Part shown: positions 15,685 to 23,433 of the stretch, one piece after another | Layout of the letters: each line of letters begins with the position of its first letter | How positions within the stretch are numbered: position 1 is the stretch's first letter | Assembly: GCA_964614185.1 (NCBI GenBank) | Contig: CAZTKJ010000032.1 | Span: forward strand, 1 to 35,387 | Direction of reading: 5' to 3' | From: Suilimivivens sp964614185 | Lineage (GTDB): Bacteria > Bacillota > Clostridia > Lachnospirales > Lachnospiraceae | Length of the DNA stretch: 35,387 bases | Notes under the pieces: model-generated | Databases searched by the model: none | What the model was told of the DNA's origin: nothing | What the model saw: only the letters and a program-made list of their open reading frames with translations | Made by a program: the position numbers and the translations under genes

Positions 15685-16944
15685 TTACTTTAAGGGATCT
15701 TTATAAAATTCTTTGAACTGTGTATAACCCTCTTTTGTAAGCTGTTCCTTTTGGAACTTCTTGTTCTTGTTCATACGTACCACAAGAACCTGCATACCCT
15801 TTTTTCGTTCTTCCTGAGCTTCTGCAATCACTTTACAAAGCTCTTTGCCGGGAATTCCTTTTTCAATCAGATATGCCACCTTTTCAGGCTGAGAAGGCAC
15901 TTTAAAACCACTTTCCATAAGAAGCAGAATGATTCTTTCAAATCCAATGGAAAAGCCACAGGCAGGCACATCATTGCCCGTAAACTTACCTATCATCTTA
16001 TCGTATCTGCCGCCGCCTCCGCAGCTTCCTCCAAATTCCGGCATGGCAACTTCAAAAATTGTTCCTGTATAATAAGACATTCCTCTTACCAGCGTAGGGT
16101 CAAATACCAGTTCAAAATCAGAGCTCTTGGTAGCTCCTACGCTCTCCATAATTTCCTGAAGGCTCACTGCCACTTCTTCATCAAGAAAACCTTCCAGCTC
16201 TTTGGAAAGATAGGCAAGTCCGTCTTCGGCTTCTTCCATCTTCTGGAACAGGGAAAGATATTTATTAACTCCTTCTTCCTCAAAGCCGTTTTCAAGCAAT
16301 TCCTTTCTGACGCCTTCAAGACCAACTTTGTCCATCTTATCTAACGTAATGAACACACTGTCAAAAGTTTCTTCTGAAAAACCGCTGTATGCTGCCATTG
16401 CTTTCAAAATTCTTCTCTCATTAATGCGAATCTGGAAATTCTTAAATCCCAGTCTGCCCAGTGTTGTAGTAGTAGCCAAAATCAATTCAATTTCCGCCAA
16501 ATTAGAGGGTTCTCCCAAAATATCAATATCGCATTGCATAAACTGGCGGTAGCGGCCTCTCTGGGGTCTGTCTGCACGCCACACATTTCCTATCTGGAGT
16601 GCTTTAAAAGGAGAAGGAAGTTCATTGACATGGTTGGAATAAAAGCGCACAAGGGGTACCGTAAGGTCATAACGCAGTCCGCCATCTACTAAATCCTTCT
16701 CTGTAGCTGCTGTTTCAAGATTCAGTTTCTCTCCTCTTTTCAGTATTTTGAAAATCAGTTTCTCATTCTCACCACCCTGTTTATTGCTGAGATTCTCTAT
16801 ATTTTCCACGCAGGGCGTTTCAATGGAAGTAAACCCGAATGTCCCATACGTTTCCTTAATTATATTGATCACATAATCTCTGATCTGCATTTCTTCAGGA
16901 AGAATATCCTTCATGCCTGTTACCGGTTTTTTGCTTAACGCCAT
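15685..16944 (-). CDS. hisS: Histidyl-tRNA synthetase
   Basis: This 419-residue class II synthetase charges tRNA-His. Motif 1 lies near the N-terminus, motif 2 is NVWRADRPQRGRYRQFMQCD, the histidine-binding loop is LVRGMSYYTGTIFEV, and motif 3 is GFSIGFERIILLL. A GGGGRYDKMIGKF stretch is also typical. The last 90 residues form the anticodon-binding domain (KVAYLIEKG onward). The length matches bacterial HisRS. It begins with ATG at 16944 behind its own promoter and is divergent from the DAHP synthase gene. The upstream region is too short and lacks the specifier and T-box sequence, so no T-box riboswitch is proposed. Confidence 0.97.
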   Translation of the reverse strand: MALSKKPVTGMKDILPEEMQIRDYVINIIKETYGTFGFTSIETPCVENIENLSNKQGGENEKLIFKILKRGEKLNLETAATEKDLVDGGLRYDLTVPLVRFYSNHVNELPSPFKALQIGNVWRADRPQRGRYRQFMQCDIDILGEPSNLAEIELILATTTTLGRLGFKNFQIRINERRILKAMAAYSGFSEETFDSVFITLDKMDKVGLEGVRKELLENGFEEEGVNKYLSLFQKMEEAEDGLAYLSKELEGFLDEEVAVSLQEIMESVGATKSSDFELVFDPTLVRGMSYYTGTIFEVAMPEFGGSCGGGGRYDKMIGKFTGNDVPACGFSIGFERIILLLMESGFKVPSQPEKVAYLIEKGIPGKELCKVIAEAQEERKKGMQVLVVRMNKNKKFQKEQLTKEGYTQFKEFYKDPLK

Positions 16945-17032
16945 TTTTCTGACTCCTATCCTGCTTTCCTAAAGCATCATTCTTTTGTTTTCTTATCTAC
17001 AGACTATCCAGTCTATGCTTATATACGTTGCA

Positions 17033-17061
17033 ATTCTACACTTTTTATCTGACGATTGCAA
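17033..17061 (-). promoter_or_regulatory. Probable hisS promoter
   Basis: On the minus strand TTGCAA (17056-17061), a 17-bp spacer and TAGAAT (17033-17038), about 88 bp upstream of the hisS ATG. Confidence 0.55.
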
Positions 17062-17078
17062 GTATTACCGATGGATAA

Positions 17079-17108
17079 TTGACAAACTATTTTTTTCTAT
17101 ATTATAAT
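17079..17108 (+). promoter_or_regulatory. Promoter of the DAHP synthase gene
   Basis: Consensus TTGACA (17079-17084) and TATAAT (17103-17108) with an 18-bp spacer. A leader of about 50 nt ends in GGGAGG before the ATG at 17163; I see no terminator or leader peptide in it. Confidence 0.85.
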
Positions 17109-17162
17109 GAAAAATGTTAGCGTCCAAATAATAAAAACCTACGCTTTTGGGAGGATAAGTTT

Positions 17163-18191
17163 ATGTCTTTTGAATTTATAAAAAAATTACCTACGCCAAG
17201 TGAAATCAGGGAACAGTATCCCGTCCCTCAAGAGCTTGCCAAATTAAAAGAAGAGCGGGATCAGGAAATTAAAGATGTTATTACCGGCAAAAGCAACAAG
17301 TTTCTGGTCATCATCGGTCCCTGTTCCGCAGATAATGAAGATGCCGTCTGCGACTATGTAACGCGTCTTGCCAAAGTAAACGAAAAAGTCAAAGACAAGC
17401 TGATTCTCATTCCCAGAATTTATACCAACAAACCCAGAACTACCGGTGAAGGATACAAAGGGATCGTCCATCAGCCGGATCCTGAGAAAAAGCCGGATCT
17501 TCTGGCCGGTGTAATTGCCATGAGAAAGATGCAGATCCATGCTATGGATGTATCCGGTCTTACTGCTGCAGATGAAATGCTCTATCCTGAGAATTGGCGC
17601 TATATTTCCGACATTCTCTCTTATGTGGCAATCGGCGCCCGTTCTGTTGAGGATCAACAGCACCGAATGACCGTCAGCGGTTTTGATGTGCCTGCCGGCA
17701 TGAAAAATCCTACCAGCGGCGATTTAACAGTTATGCTGAATTCTGTTTATGCAGCACAGCATCCTCATACTTTTGTTTACCGCGGATGGGAAGTAAGCAC
17801 TCCCGGCAATGAGCTTGCCCATACAGTTCTTAGAGGCGCTACTAACAAACACGGGCAAAGCCTTGCCAATTATCATTATGAAGATCTGAACCTTCTTTTA
17901 AATTTATATAATGAAAGAGATTTGAAAAATCCTGCTACTATTATTGATGCAAATCACAGTAATTCTGCTAAACAGTATGAACAGCAGGTAAGAATTGTAA
18001 AAGAAGTAATGCACAGCCGTAAACTGAATCCCGATATTCACCAACTGGTAAAAGGCGTTATGGTGGAAAGCTATATTGTAGAAGGCAACCAAAAGGTTGG
18101 CGATGGCGTCTACGGCAAATCCATTACAGACGCATGTCTTGGATGGGAAGCTTCCGAACAGCTGATCTATGATATTGCTGATTATGAATGA
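17163..18191 (+). CDS. aroF: 3-deoxy-7-phosphoheptulonate (DAHP) synthase, class I
   Basis: A 342-residue enzyme that condenses phosphoenolpyruvate and erythrose-4-phosphate, the first step of the shikimate pathway. Signature parts are FLVIIGPCSADNEDAV, PRIYTNKPRTTGEGYKG (PEP-binding), GARSVEDQQHR, PTSGDLTVML, DANHSNSAKQYEQQ (metal and substrate) and VKGVMVESYIVEGNQKV. The size and N-terminal extension match the AroF/G/H type, which is feedback-regulated by an aromatic amino acid; which one cannot be told here. A consensus promoter precedes it and no other aro gene is adjacent. It ends 4 bp before the convergent SpoIIM-like gene. Confidence 0.96.
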   Translation: MSFEFIKKLPTPSEIREQYPVPQELAKLKEERDQEIKDVITGKSNKFLVIIGPCSADNEDAVCDYVTRLAKVNEKVKDKLILIPRIYTNKPRTTGEGYKGIVHQPDPEKKPDLLAGVIAMRKMQIHAMDVSGLTAADEMLYPENWRYISDILSYVAIGARSVEDQQHRMTVSGFDVPAGMKNPTSGDLTVMLNSVYAAQHPHTFVYRGWEVSTPGNELAHTVLRGATNKHGQSLANYHYEDLNLLLNLYNERDLKNPATIIDANHSNSAKQYEQQVRIVKEVMHSRKLNPDIHQLVKGVMVESYIVEGNQKVGDGVYGKSITDACLGWEASEQLIYDIADYE

Positions 18192-18195
18192 TCCT

Positions 18196-18801
18196 TCAGA
18201 AGATCTGCGCTATATCAGAAAGCAGAATAGGATTTACATAGCATTCCAAAATGCATCCTATGACTACAATACAGATAATCCAAAAGAGCATTCCTATCTG
18301 ATGGATTATCTGTCTTTTTTTATTTTGATAAAAAGGCCAGATACTTTTTTCCTGGAAATATAAAAAACTGCAAGTCTGATAACACCAACACAGCATCATC
18401 ATGATCGCTGGAACAAATAACAGGTGTTGTGGAAAAATCCCTGCCATAATGAGCAGTATCCCTTTCAGTCCAAACCGGATAATTGCCGCCGTAATTATCA
18501 TTCCTGCCAATATTCCATGCCATGTAATACAAAGATAAGCTGCCCAGATCCCAAAATAAGTTGTAGAAACCAGTATTAGAACCAGAAACAGTTTTATTCT
18601 TCGGGGAAACTCATATTTTAGAAAATTTCCGCTGTTTACTTCTAAATGCTGCATTCTGTTTATAATAGTCGTGCTGAAAATCCCCTCGTCTTTCAAAGAG
18701 CCGGTATATCCCAAATTCATCAGCAAAATGCCTGCTAAGAATCCGAAAAGAAAAAGATAAAACCATCTGCTGTAAATCTTCCTTTTTTCCTGTTGATACA
18801 C
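18196..18801 (-). CDS. SpoIIM-like (DUF95 family) membrane protein
   Basis: A 201-residue membrane protein read from a GTG start, with GGAGG 6 nt upstream. Hydrophobic segments occur at about 13-30, 72-95, 97-118, 122-145 and 170-195. The pattern resembles stage II sporulation protein M: an N-terminal membrane anchor and extracytoplasmic loop, a middle HGILAGMIITAAIIRFGLKG with Gly-rich helices, IFPQHLLFVPA, and a last helix ending CILECYVNPILL (the E-x-(Y/F)-x-(N/T)-P signature). SpoIIM works in the SpoIIDMP complex for engulfment. It is not in a spo cluster here, so it may be a paralogue. It is convergent with the DAHP synthase gene, whose putative terminator lies inside this coding sequence. 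Confidence 0.72.
   Translation of the reverse strand: MYQQEKRKIYSRWFYLFLFGFLAGILLMNLGYTGSLKDEGIFSTTIINRMQHLEVNSGNFLKYEFPRRIKLFLVLILVSTTYFGIWAAYLCITWHGILAGMIITAAIIRFGLKGILLIMAGIFPQHLLFVPAIMMMLCWCYQTCSFLYFQEKSIWPFYQNKKRQIIHQIGMLFWIICIVVIGCILECYVNPILLSDIAQIF
18271..18321 (+). terminator. Possible terminator of the DAHP synthase gene
   Basis: ACAGATAATCC (18271-18281) pairs perfectly with GGATTATCTGT (18303-18313) across a 21-nt loop and is followed by C and T7. It lies about 80 bp past the stop and inside the opposite-strand SpoIIM-like gene. Confidence 0.55.
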
Positions 18802-18859
18802 TGATTACCTCCACTGCCTTTAGCAACCATCTGTTTTAGAGGTCTTTATCCAATATATG

Positions 18860-18890
18860 AAAAACAGACAGTGCATATGCACTGCCTGTC
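18860..18890 (-). terminator. Minus-strand terminator after the NUDIX gene
   Basis: On the minus strand a 16-bp palindrome CAGTGCATATGCACTG with an outer ACAG/CTGT pair is followed by T5. It lies about 67 bp beyond the NUDIX stop. Confidence 0.7.
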
Positions 18891-18946
18891 AGAATACTTT
18901 CTATCAGAATACATTCTATCAGAATACATTCTATCAGAATACATTC
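18887..18946. repeat. Four tandem 15-bp repeats
   Basis: TATCAGAATACATTC occurs three times exactly at 18902-18916, 18917-18931 and 18932-18946, and once with two changes at 18887-18901. Each unit contains the near-palindrome GAATACATTC. The array lies between the NUDIX stop and its terminator. Confidence 0.9.
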
Positions 18947-18956
18947 TGTATACTCT

Positions 18957-19493
18957 TTATCTTAAATACTTTTCTTTATATGCCAATATGGCTGCCACTG
19001 TTTTGGAATCCTCAATCTCCCCTGACAGAATCTTTTGAATCAGCTCATCTACCGTATACGCTTTTACATCCACGTACTCATCTTCATCTAAATGCTGTTT
19101 TCCAGGGGTTAGACCCATTGCCACATAAATATCAATCTTTTCATTACAAAAGGCAACTGTTGTTCTGATGGTGATTAAAAGTTCCAGCTTATCTGCTGTA
19201 TATCCCGTTTCTTCCTTAAGCTCACGAGCAGCAGCATCTTTAGTAGGCTCCTGCGCCCCGTTTAATCCTCCTGCGGGGATTTCCAATGTATAGCGATCTA
19301 AAGCATTTCGATACTGCCGTACCATAATCAATCTGCCTTTATCGTCTACCGGAACAACTGCTGCGGCTCCATTGTGCTTAATAAAATCCCACTTCACGAT
19401 ATTACCGTTAGGAATTTCGACAGTGTCCTGATAGTAATCAATAATTGCTCCTTTTTGTATCAGATCACGGGATAACCTCTTAAACTCTTCCAT
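18957..19493 (-). CDS. NUDIX hydrolase, ADP-ribose pyrophosphatase-like
   Basis: A 178-residue protein. The NUDIX box is intact: GLNGAQE, seven residues, then RELKEETGY, fitting Gx5Ex7REUxEExGU. The upstream stretch VVPVDDKGRLIMVRQYRNALDRYTLEIPAGG is typical of the ADP-ribose pyrophosphatase subgroup (NudF/YqkG), which splits ADP-ribose into AMP and ribose-5-phosphate; substrate is inferred from this resemblance. After the box comes ITIRTTVAFCNEKIDIYVA, also typical. AAAGG precedes the ATG. It follows the aminotransferase gene by 46 bp on the same strand and probably shares its transcript, which ends at the hairpin near 18860. Confidence 0.92.
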   Translation of the reverse strand: MEEFKRLSRDLIQKGAIIDYYQDTVEIPNGNIVKWDFIKHNGAAAVVPVDDKGRLIMVRQYRNALDRYTLEIPAGGLNGAQEPTKDAAARELKEETGYTADKLELLITIRTTVAFCNEKIDIYVAMGLTPGKQHLDEDEYVDVKAYTVDELIQKILSGEIEDSKTVAAILAYKEKYLR

Positions 19494-19539
19494 AATTTGC
19501 CTTTCTTATATAGATATCAATTGATCCTGCTTCTTTTTT

Positions 19540-20829
19540 CTATGATTTTTGCGCTAAAATCTTGTTAACGCTTACAAGCTTTACACATAATACAAACAGT
19601 TCTGCAGCTGTAGCCAGTTCTTCCGGCGTGGGGAAAGTAGGGGCAAGACGGATATTACTGTCTTTCGGATCCTTTTTATAAGGATAGGTAGCTCCTGCAC
19701 CTGTTAAAATAACTCCTGCTTCCTTACACTTATTGACAATTTCCTTTGCGCATCCCTCAAGAGCATCAAAAGATATAAAATAACCACCGTTTGGTTTAAT
19801 CCATGAGCCTATTTCAAGTCCTGCCAGCTCTCTTTCCAGAACCTCCAGCACTGCCTCAAACTTAGGACGTATAATTGCTGCATGCTTTTTCATATGCTCT
19901 TTCATGCCATTTATATCTTTAAAGTATCTTACATGGCGCAGCTGATTTAACTTGTCAAAACCAATTGTTTGAATCGTAAGAACTTTGCGGATACCCTCAA
20001 GATTCGGTTCTGAAGCTGCAATTCCTGCAATTCCGCTTCCCGGGAACATAACCTTGGATGTAGAGCAGAATTCATAAACCATATCCGGGTTACCTGCTTT
20101 TTCACACTCACTTAAGATCTCCAGCAGATTGTCGCTCTTATCCTCATAAATATCGTGAATCGCATAAGCATTATCCCAAAAGATCCTGAAATCTTCTGCC
20201 GCCGGCTTTAAGGCTGCAAATCTTTTTACTGTTTCATCAGAATAAGTGACACCCTGTGGATTGGAATATTTCGGTACGCACCAGATTCCTTTAATTGTGG
20301 CATCTTCACTTACCAGTTTTTCCACCATATCCATATCAGGACCTGATGCTGTCATGGGGATATTGATCATTTCAATACCAAACTGTTCTGTAATAGCAAA
20401 ATGTCTGTCATAACCGGGAACCGGACATAAAAATTTTATTTTATCCAGTTTATGCCACGGCGTGCTTCCCATGACGCCAAACATCATAGAACGGGCAATT
20501 GTGTCATACATGACTGACAAGCTGGAATTTCCGCAGACAATTACTCTTTCTGCCGGTATTCCCAACATATCTCCTAACAGTTTCTTAGCTTCCGGTATTC
20601 CATCCAGCAGTCCGTAATTCCTGCAGTCTAATCCTGTTTCGGTTTTTAACGAAGTGCCTGTATGCAAAACATCCATAAAATCCATTTCCATATCAAGCTG
20701 GGATGCTCCCGGCTTACCTCTCGACATATCAAGCTTTAAATCTTTTGCCTTAAGGTCTTCATATTCTTTGTCCAGTTTTGCTTTAAGAACAAGAAGCTCT
20801 TCCTTGCTTAATTCTTTGTATGCTTTCAT
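19540..20829 (-). CDS. Class I aminotransferase, MocR-type aspartate aminotransferase
   Basis: A 429-residue PLP enzyme from the ATG at 20829, with AGGAG 8 nt upstream; the frame continues further but lacks a ribosome site. It opens with LSKEELLVLKAKLDKEYEDL, LDMSRGKPG and LDCRNYGLLDGIPEAK, a form known from the aminotransferase branch related to MocR C-terminal domains, for which aspartate aminotransferase activity is reported. The PLP lysine is Lys259 in CSTSKVMFPGSG; the WDNAYAIHD Asp/Tyr pair contacts the cofactor. A C-terminal NGGYFISFDALEG and RLAPTFPTP (substrate Arg) are intact. Substrate specificity is inferred only. It is followed by the NUDIX gene. Confidence 0.9.
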   Translation of the reverse strand: MKAYKELSKEELLVLKAKLDKEYEDLKAKDLKLDMSRGKPGASQLDMEMDFMDVLHTGTSLKTETGLDCRNYGLLDGIPEAKKLLGDMLGIPAERVIVCGNSSLSVMYDTIARSMMFGVMGSTPWHKLDKIKFLCPVPGYDRHFAITEQFGIEMINIPMTASGPDMDMVEKLVSEDATIKGIWCVPKYSNPQGVTYSDETVKRFAALKPAAEDFRIFWDNAYAIHDIYEDKSDNLLEILSECEKAGNPDMVYEFCSTSKVMFPGSGIAGIAASEPNLEGIRKVLTIQTIGFDKLNQLRHVRYFKDINGMKEHMKKHAAIIRPKFEAVLEVLERELAGLEIGSWIKPNGGYFISFDALEGCAKEIVNKCKEAGVILTGAGATYPYKKDPKDSNIRLAPTFPTPEELATAAELFVLCVKLVSVNKILAQKS

Positions 20830-20899
20830 ACCGCATTCTCCTTTTTTAATCACCATGTAGTATTGTTGAATAATTGTATACAATCCAACGCCATGTAAT

Positions 20900-20928
20900 A
20901 TTGTACTATAGACTTAAAAATACTACAA
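20900..20928 (-). promoter_or_regulatory. Possible promoter of the aminotransferase gene
   Basis: On the minus strand TTGTAG (20923-20928), a 17-bp spacer and TACAAT (20900-20905), about 70 bp before the ATG. Match is moderate. Confidence 0.42.
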
Positions 20929-20984
20929 GTACTTTTTTCCTCTATTTAAAACACCTTGATTTCAGTAGTATTTCTTAGGAAAAC

Positions 20985-21017
20985 AAAAAAGAGTTTGCCC
21001 TAAAGCAAACTCTTTTT
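20985..21017 (-). terminator. Terminator after rny
   Basis: AAAGAGTTTGC and GCAAACTCTTT flank a 6-nt loop, with A-rich and T-rich outer arms. On the minus strand it starts 8 bp after the rny stop and ends in a T6 run. It probably works in both directions. Confidence 0.88.
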
Positions 21018-21025
21018 ATACATCA

Positions 21026-22576
21026 TTATTTTGCGTAATCAATCACGCGAGACTCTCTGATAACATTAACTTTAATCTGTCCCGGATATTCCAGTTCAGC
21101 TTCAATCTGCTTGGATATATCACGAGCTAACAGTACCATGTCAGAATCAGAAATTTGATCCGGAACTACCATTACACGAATCTCTCTACCTGCCTGAATA
21201 GCAAAAGACTTATCTACACCTTTGAAATTGTTTGTGATATCTTCTAATTGTTTGAGTCTGCTTGTATATGTTTCAAGCGTTTCTCGTCTTGCACCTGGTC
21301 TTGCAGCAGATATTGTATCAGCAGCTTGTACAATACATGCAATCAATGACTGGGGTTCCACATCTCCATGATGAGATTCAACTGCATTGATCACAATTCC
21401 AGATTCTTTGTACTTTCTACATAGATCAACGCCAAGCTGTATATGTGATCCTTCCATTTCATGATCAACAGCTTTTCCAATATCATGGAGTAAGCCTGCG
21501 CGCTTCGCAATTCTTACATCCAGTCCCATTTCTGCAGCCAGTAATCCGGACAGCTGTGCCACTTCAATTGAATGCTTCAACGCATTCTGGCCGTAGCTAG
21601 TCCTAAACTTCATCTTACCTAATAATCTGACAAGTTCAGGATGAATGCCATGAACACCTACCTCTAAAGTAGCGGCTTCTCCTTCTTCCTTAATCATGAC
21701 TTCAACTTCTTTTTGCGCCTTTTCCACCATTTCTTCAATTCTTGCAGGATGGATACGTCCATCTACAATCAGCTTCTCAAGGGCAATTCTTGCGACCTCA
21801 CGACGAATAGGATCAAATCCTGACAGAATAACTGCTTCCGGCGTATCATCAATAATCAAATCAACACCTGTTAAAGTTTCAAGAGTTCTGATATTTCTTC
21901 CCTCTCTACCGATAATTCTGCCTTTCATTTCATCGTTAGGAAGCTGTACGACAGAAATAGTAGTTTCAGACACATGGTCTGCTGCGCATTTTTGAATAGC
22001 ATTTACTACATATTCCTTCGCCTTTTTGTCTGCTTCTTCTTTAGCACGGCTTTCCATTTCTTTAATCATAACAGCCGTTTCATGCTTCACTTCATCTTCA
22101 ACAATTTTCAGTAAATATTCTTTTGCCTGTTCGGAGGTTAAACCTGAGATTCGTTCCAGTTCCTGTAATCTCTGCTCATTCAGCTTGGAAATCTCCTCTC
22201 TCAGCTTGGAAAGTTCTTCTTCCCTTGCATTCAGATTCGCTTCCTTTCTCTCAATTGCTTCTGATTTCTTATCAATTGACTCTTCCTTCTGCTGAACTCT
22301 GCGCTCATAACGCTGTGCCTCAGCACGGCGCTCCTTAATTTCCTTATCCAAATCATTTTTGGTACGGATGGACTCTTCCTTTACTTCCAGTAAAGCTTCG
22401 CGCTTTTTAGTCTCAGCAGTTTTTAAAGCCTCATCAATAATCTCTCTTGCTTTTTCCTCTGCACTTCCGATTTTTGCATCCGATACCTTCTTATGATATG
22501 CAGACGCAAGCATCCATACAGCAACAGAAGTGACAATCAGAGTAATGATTATCGCTATTAAAACTTGCACCGCCAT
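21026..22576 (-). CDS. rny: Ribonuclease Y
   Basis: This 516-residue membrane-anchored endoribonuclease initiates mRNA decay in many Firmicutes. An N-terminal membrane helix (about 3-20) is followed by a long charged coiled coil (about 25-190). A KH domain follows with PNDEMKGRIIGREGRNIRTLE. The HD domain has LKHSIEVAQLSG and AGLLHDIGKAVDHEMEGSH, containing the metal-binding His-Asp. Length matches the family (about 520). Order recA-recX-rny on one strand is common in Clostridia. AAGGAGG precedes the ATG, and the AGGAG is followed by a complementary CTCCT three bases later, so a small hairpin could mask the ribosome site. A terminator follows directly. Confidence 0.97.
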   Translation of the reverse strand: MAVQVLIAIIITLIVTSVAVWMLASAYHKKVSDAKIGSAEEKAREIIDEALKTAETKKREALLEVKEESIRTKNDLDKEIKERRAEAQRYERRVQQKEESIDKKSEAIERKEANLNAREEELSKLREEISKLNEQRLQELERISGLTSEQAKEYLLKIVEDEVKHETAVMIKEMESRAKEEADKKAKEYVVNAIQKCAADHVSETTISVVQLPNDEMKGRIIGREGRNIRTLETLTGVDLIIDDTPEAVILSGFDPIRREVARIALEKLIVDGRIHPARIEEMVEKAQKEVEVMIKEEGEAATLEVGVHGIHPELVRLLGKMKFRTSYGQNALKHSIEVAQLSGLLAAEMGLDVRIAKRAGLLHDIGKAVDHEMEGSHIQLGVDLCRKYKESGIVINAVESHHGDVEPQSLIACIVQAADTISAARPGARRETLETYTSRLKQLEDITNNFKGVDKSFAIQAGREIRVMVVPDQISDSDMVLLARDISKQIEAELEYPGQIKVNVIRESRVIDYAK

Positions 22577-22804
22577 TACAGGAGCACCTCCTTATTAAAT
22601 TTTCATTGTACGCTTATCTATATAGAATGTATGTAATCAAAAACCACGCTGCAAGCAACAGGTATCAAACTTGCAACGCTGCAAAGCAGTAGGGTATTTG
22701 ATCCTCGCAGCATTCGTCAAATATCCATGCAAACATGGCGATTTTCCTTATTGCTCGCGGAATAAACATTCTAATAACAAATTTACAACACTTCAATTTT
22801 AAAC
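22577..22804. other. Structured intergenic region between recX and rny
   Basis: No convincing gene. On the minus strand, TATTTGA and TCAAATA (within 22690-22725) can form a hairpin, and GCTGCAA/TTGCAGC-type words occur several times between 22649 and 22690. This could be an RNA element or a decayed repeat; no second copy was seen in the window. Confidence 0.45.
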
Positions 22805-23431
22805 TCAAATTGATGTTATGTCAAGGGAAAGTGCACATCTAATAGAATCGATTTGAAATCCTTTTCTATACAAAAATGCTGAAAATCGTTGTTTTTCTTC
22901 ATATGAAGCCTCTGAAGGATTAAAATTTTTCTTTTTCATCCATGTAAGAATCTGTTCCTGTTCCAGATTCCTGTTATCATTTTCTGTACTTTTCTCCCAA
23001 CTCTCCTCTACTATTTCCTTAGAAATCCCTTTCTGTATCAGAGAGTTAAAAATTTTCATCCTGCTTTTGCTTTCTTTATGGTATTCAATATAATCCAGTG
23101 CATACTGTTCATCATTGAGGTATCCAAAGGAAGAAACATAATTGATTGCTTCTTCCACGATCATTTCAGGATAACCACTGTTTTTTAATTTTTCTGTAAG
23201 CTGCTTTACCGTATATGCCTTTACTTTTAACAGACTCATTGCACGCTTTATAGCACGCTTCGGCAGCACCGTTTCCATGATTTCGCAATATACTTCTTCA
23301 GGGATGTTTTCTCCTTCTTTTAAATGAAAGCTGCGTACTTCACCTTTATACAGGACAAACGCTGCTTCCCCATTAATCGCAATCTGTACTCTGGCATTGG
23401 AAACTTCGGTTATCCCGGTGACTGTCATCAT
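22805..23431 (-). CDS. recX: Regulatory protein RecX
   Basis: A 208-residue RecX, which binds RecA filaments and modulates their activity. The three-helix repeats are visible: KRAIKRAMSLLKVKAYTVKQ, LTEKLKNSGYPEMIVEEAI with YVSSFGYLNDEQYALDYI, and later KGISKEIVEESW with FSAFLYRKGFQIDSI. The N-terminal 60 residues form a beta region found in Gram-positive RecX. It starts 2 bp after the recA stop (ATGATG, either Met), with GGAGAAGAG inside the end of recA, so it is translationally coupled and should share SOS control. Confidence 0.92.
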   Translation of the reverse strand: MMTVTGITEVSNARVQIAINGEAAFVLYKGEVRSFHLKEGENIPEEVYCEIMETVLPKRAIKRAMSLLKVKAYTVKQLTEKLKNSGYPEMIVEEAINYVSSFGYLNDEQYALDYIEYHKESKSRMKIFNSLIQKGISKEIVEESWEKSTENDNRNLEQEQILTWMKKKNFNPSEASYEEKQRFSAFLYRKGFQIDSIRCALSLDITSI

Positions 23432-23433
23432 TT

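Noticed and set aside
16945..17162. T-box riboswitch upstream of hisS
   Set aside because: The divergent gap is only 218 bp and shared by two promoters; I find no T-box consensus and no terminator/antiterminator pair.
18887..18946. CRISPR-like array
   Set aside because: The units are directly adjacent 15-mers without spacers, and no cas gene is present.
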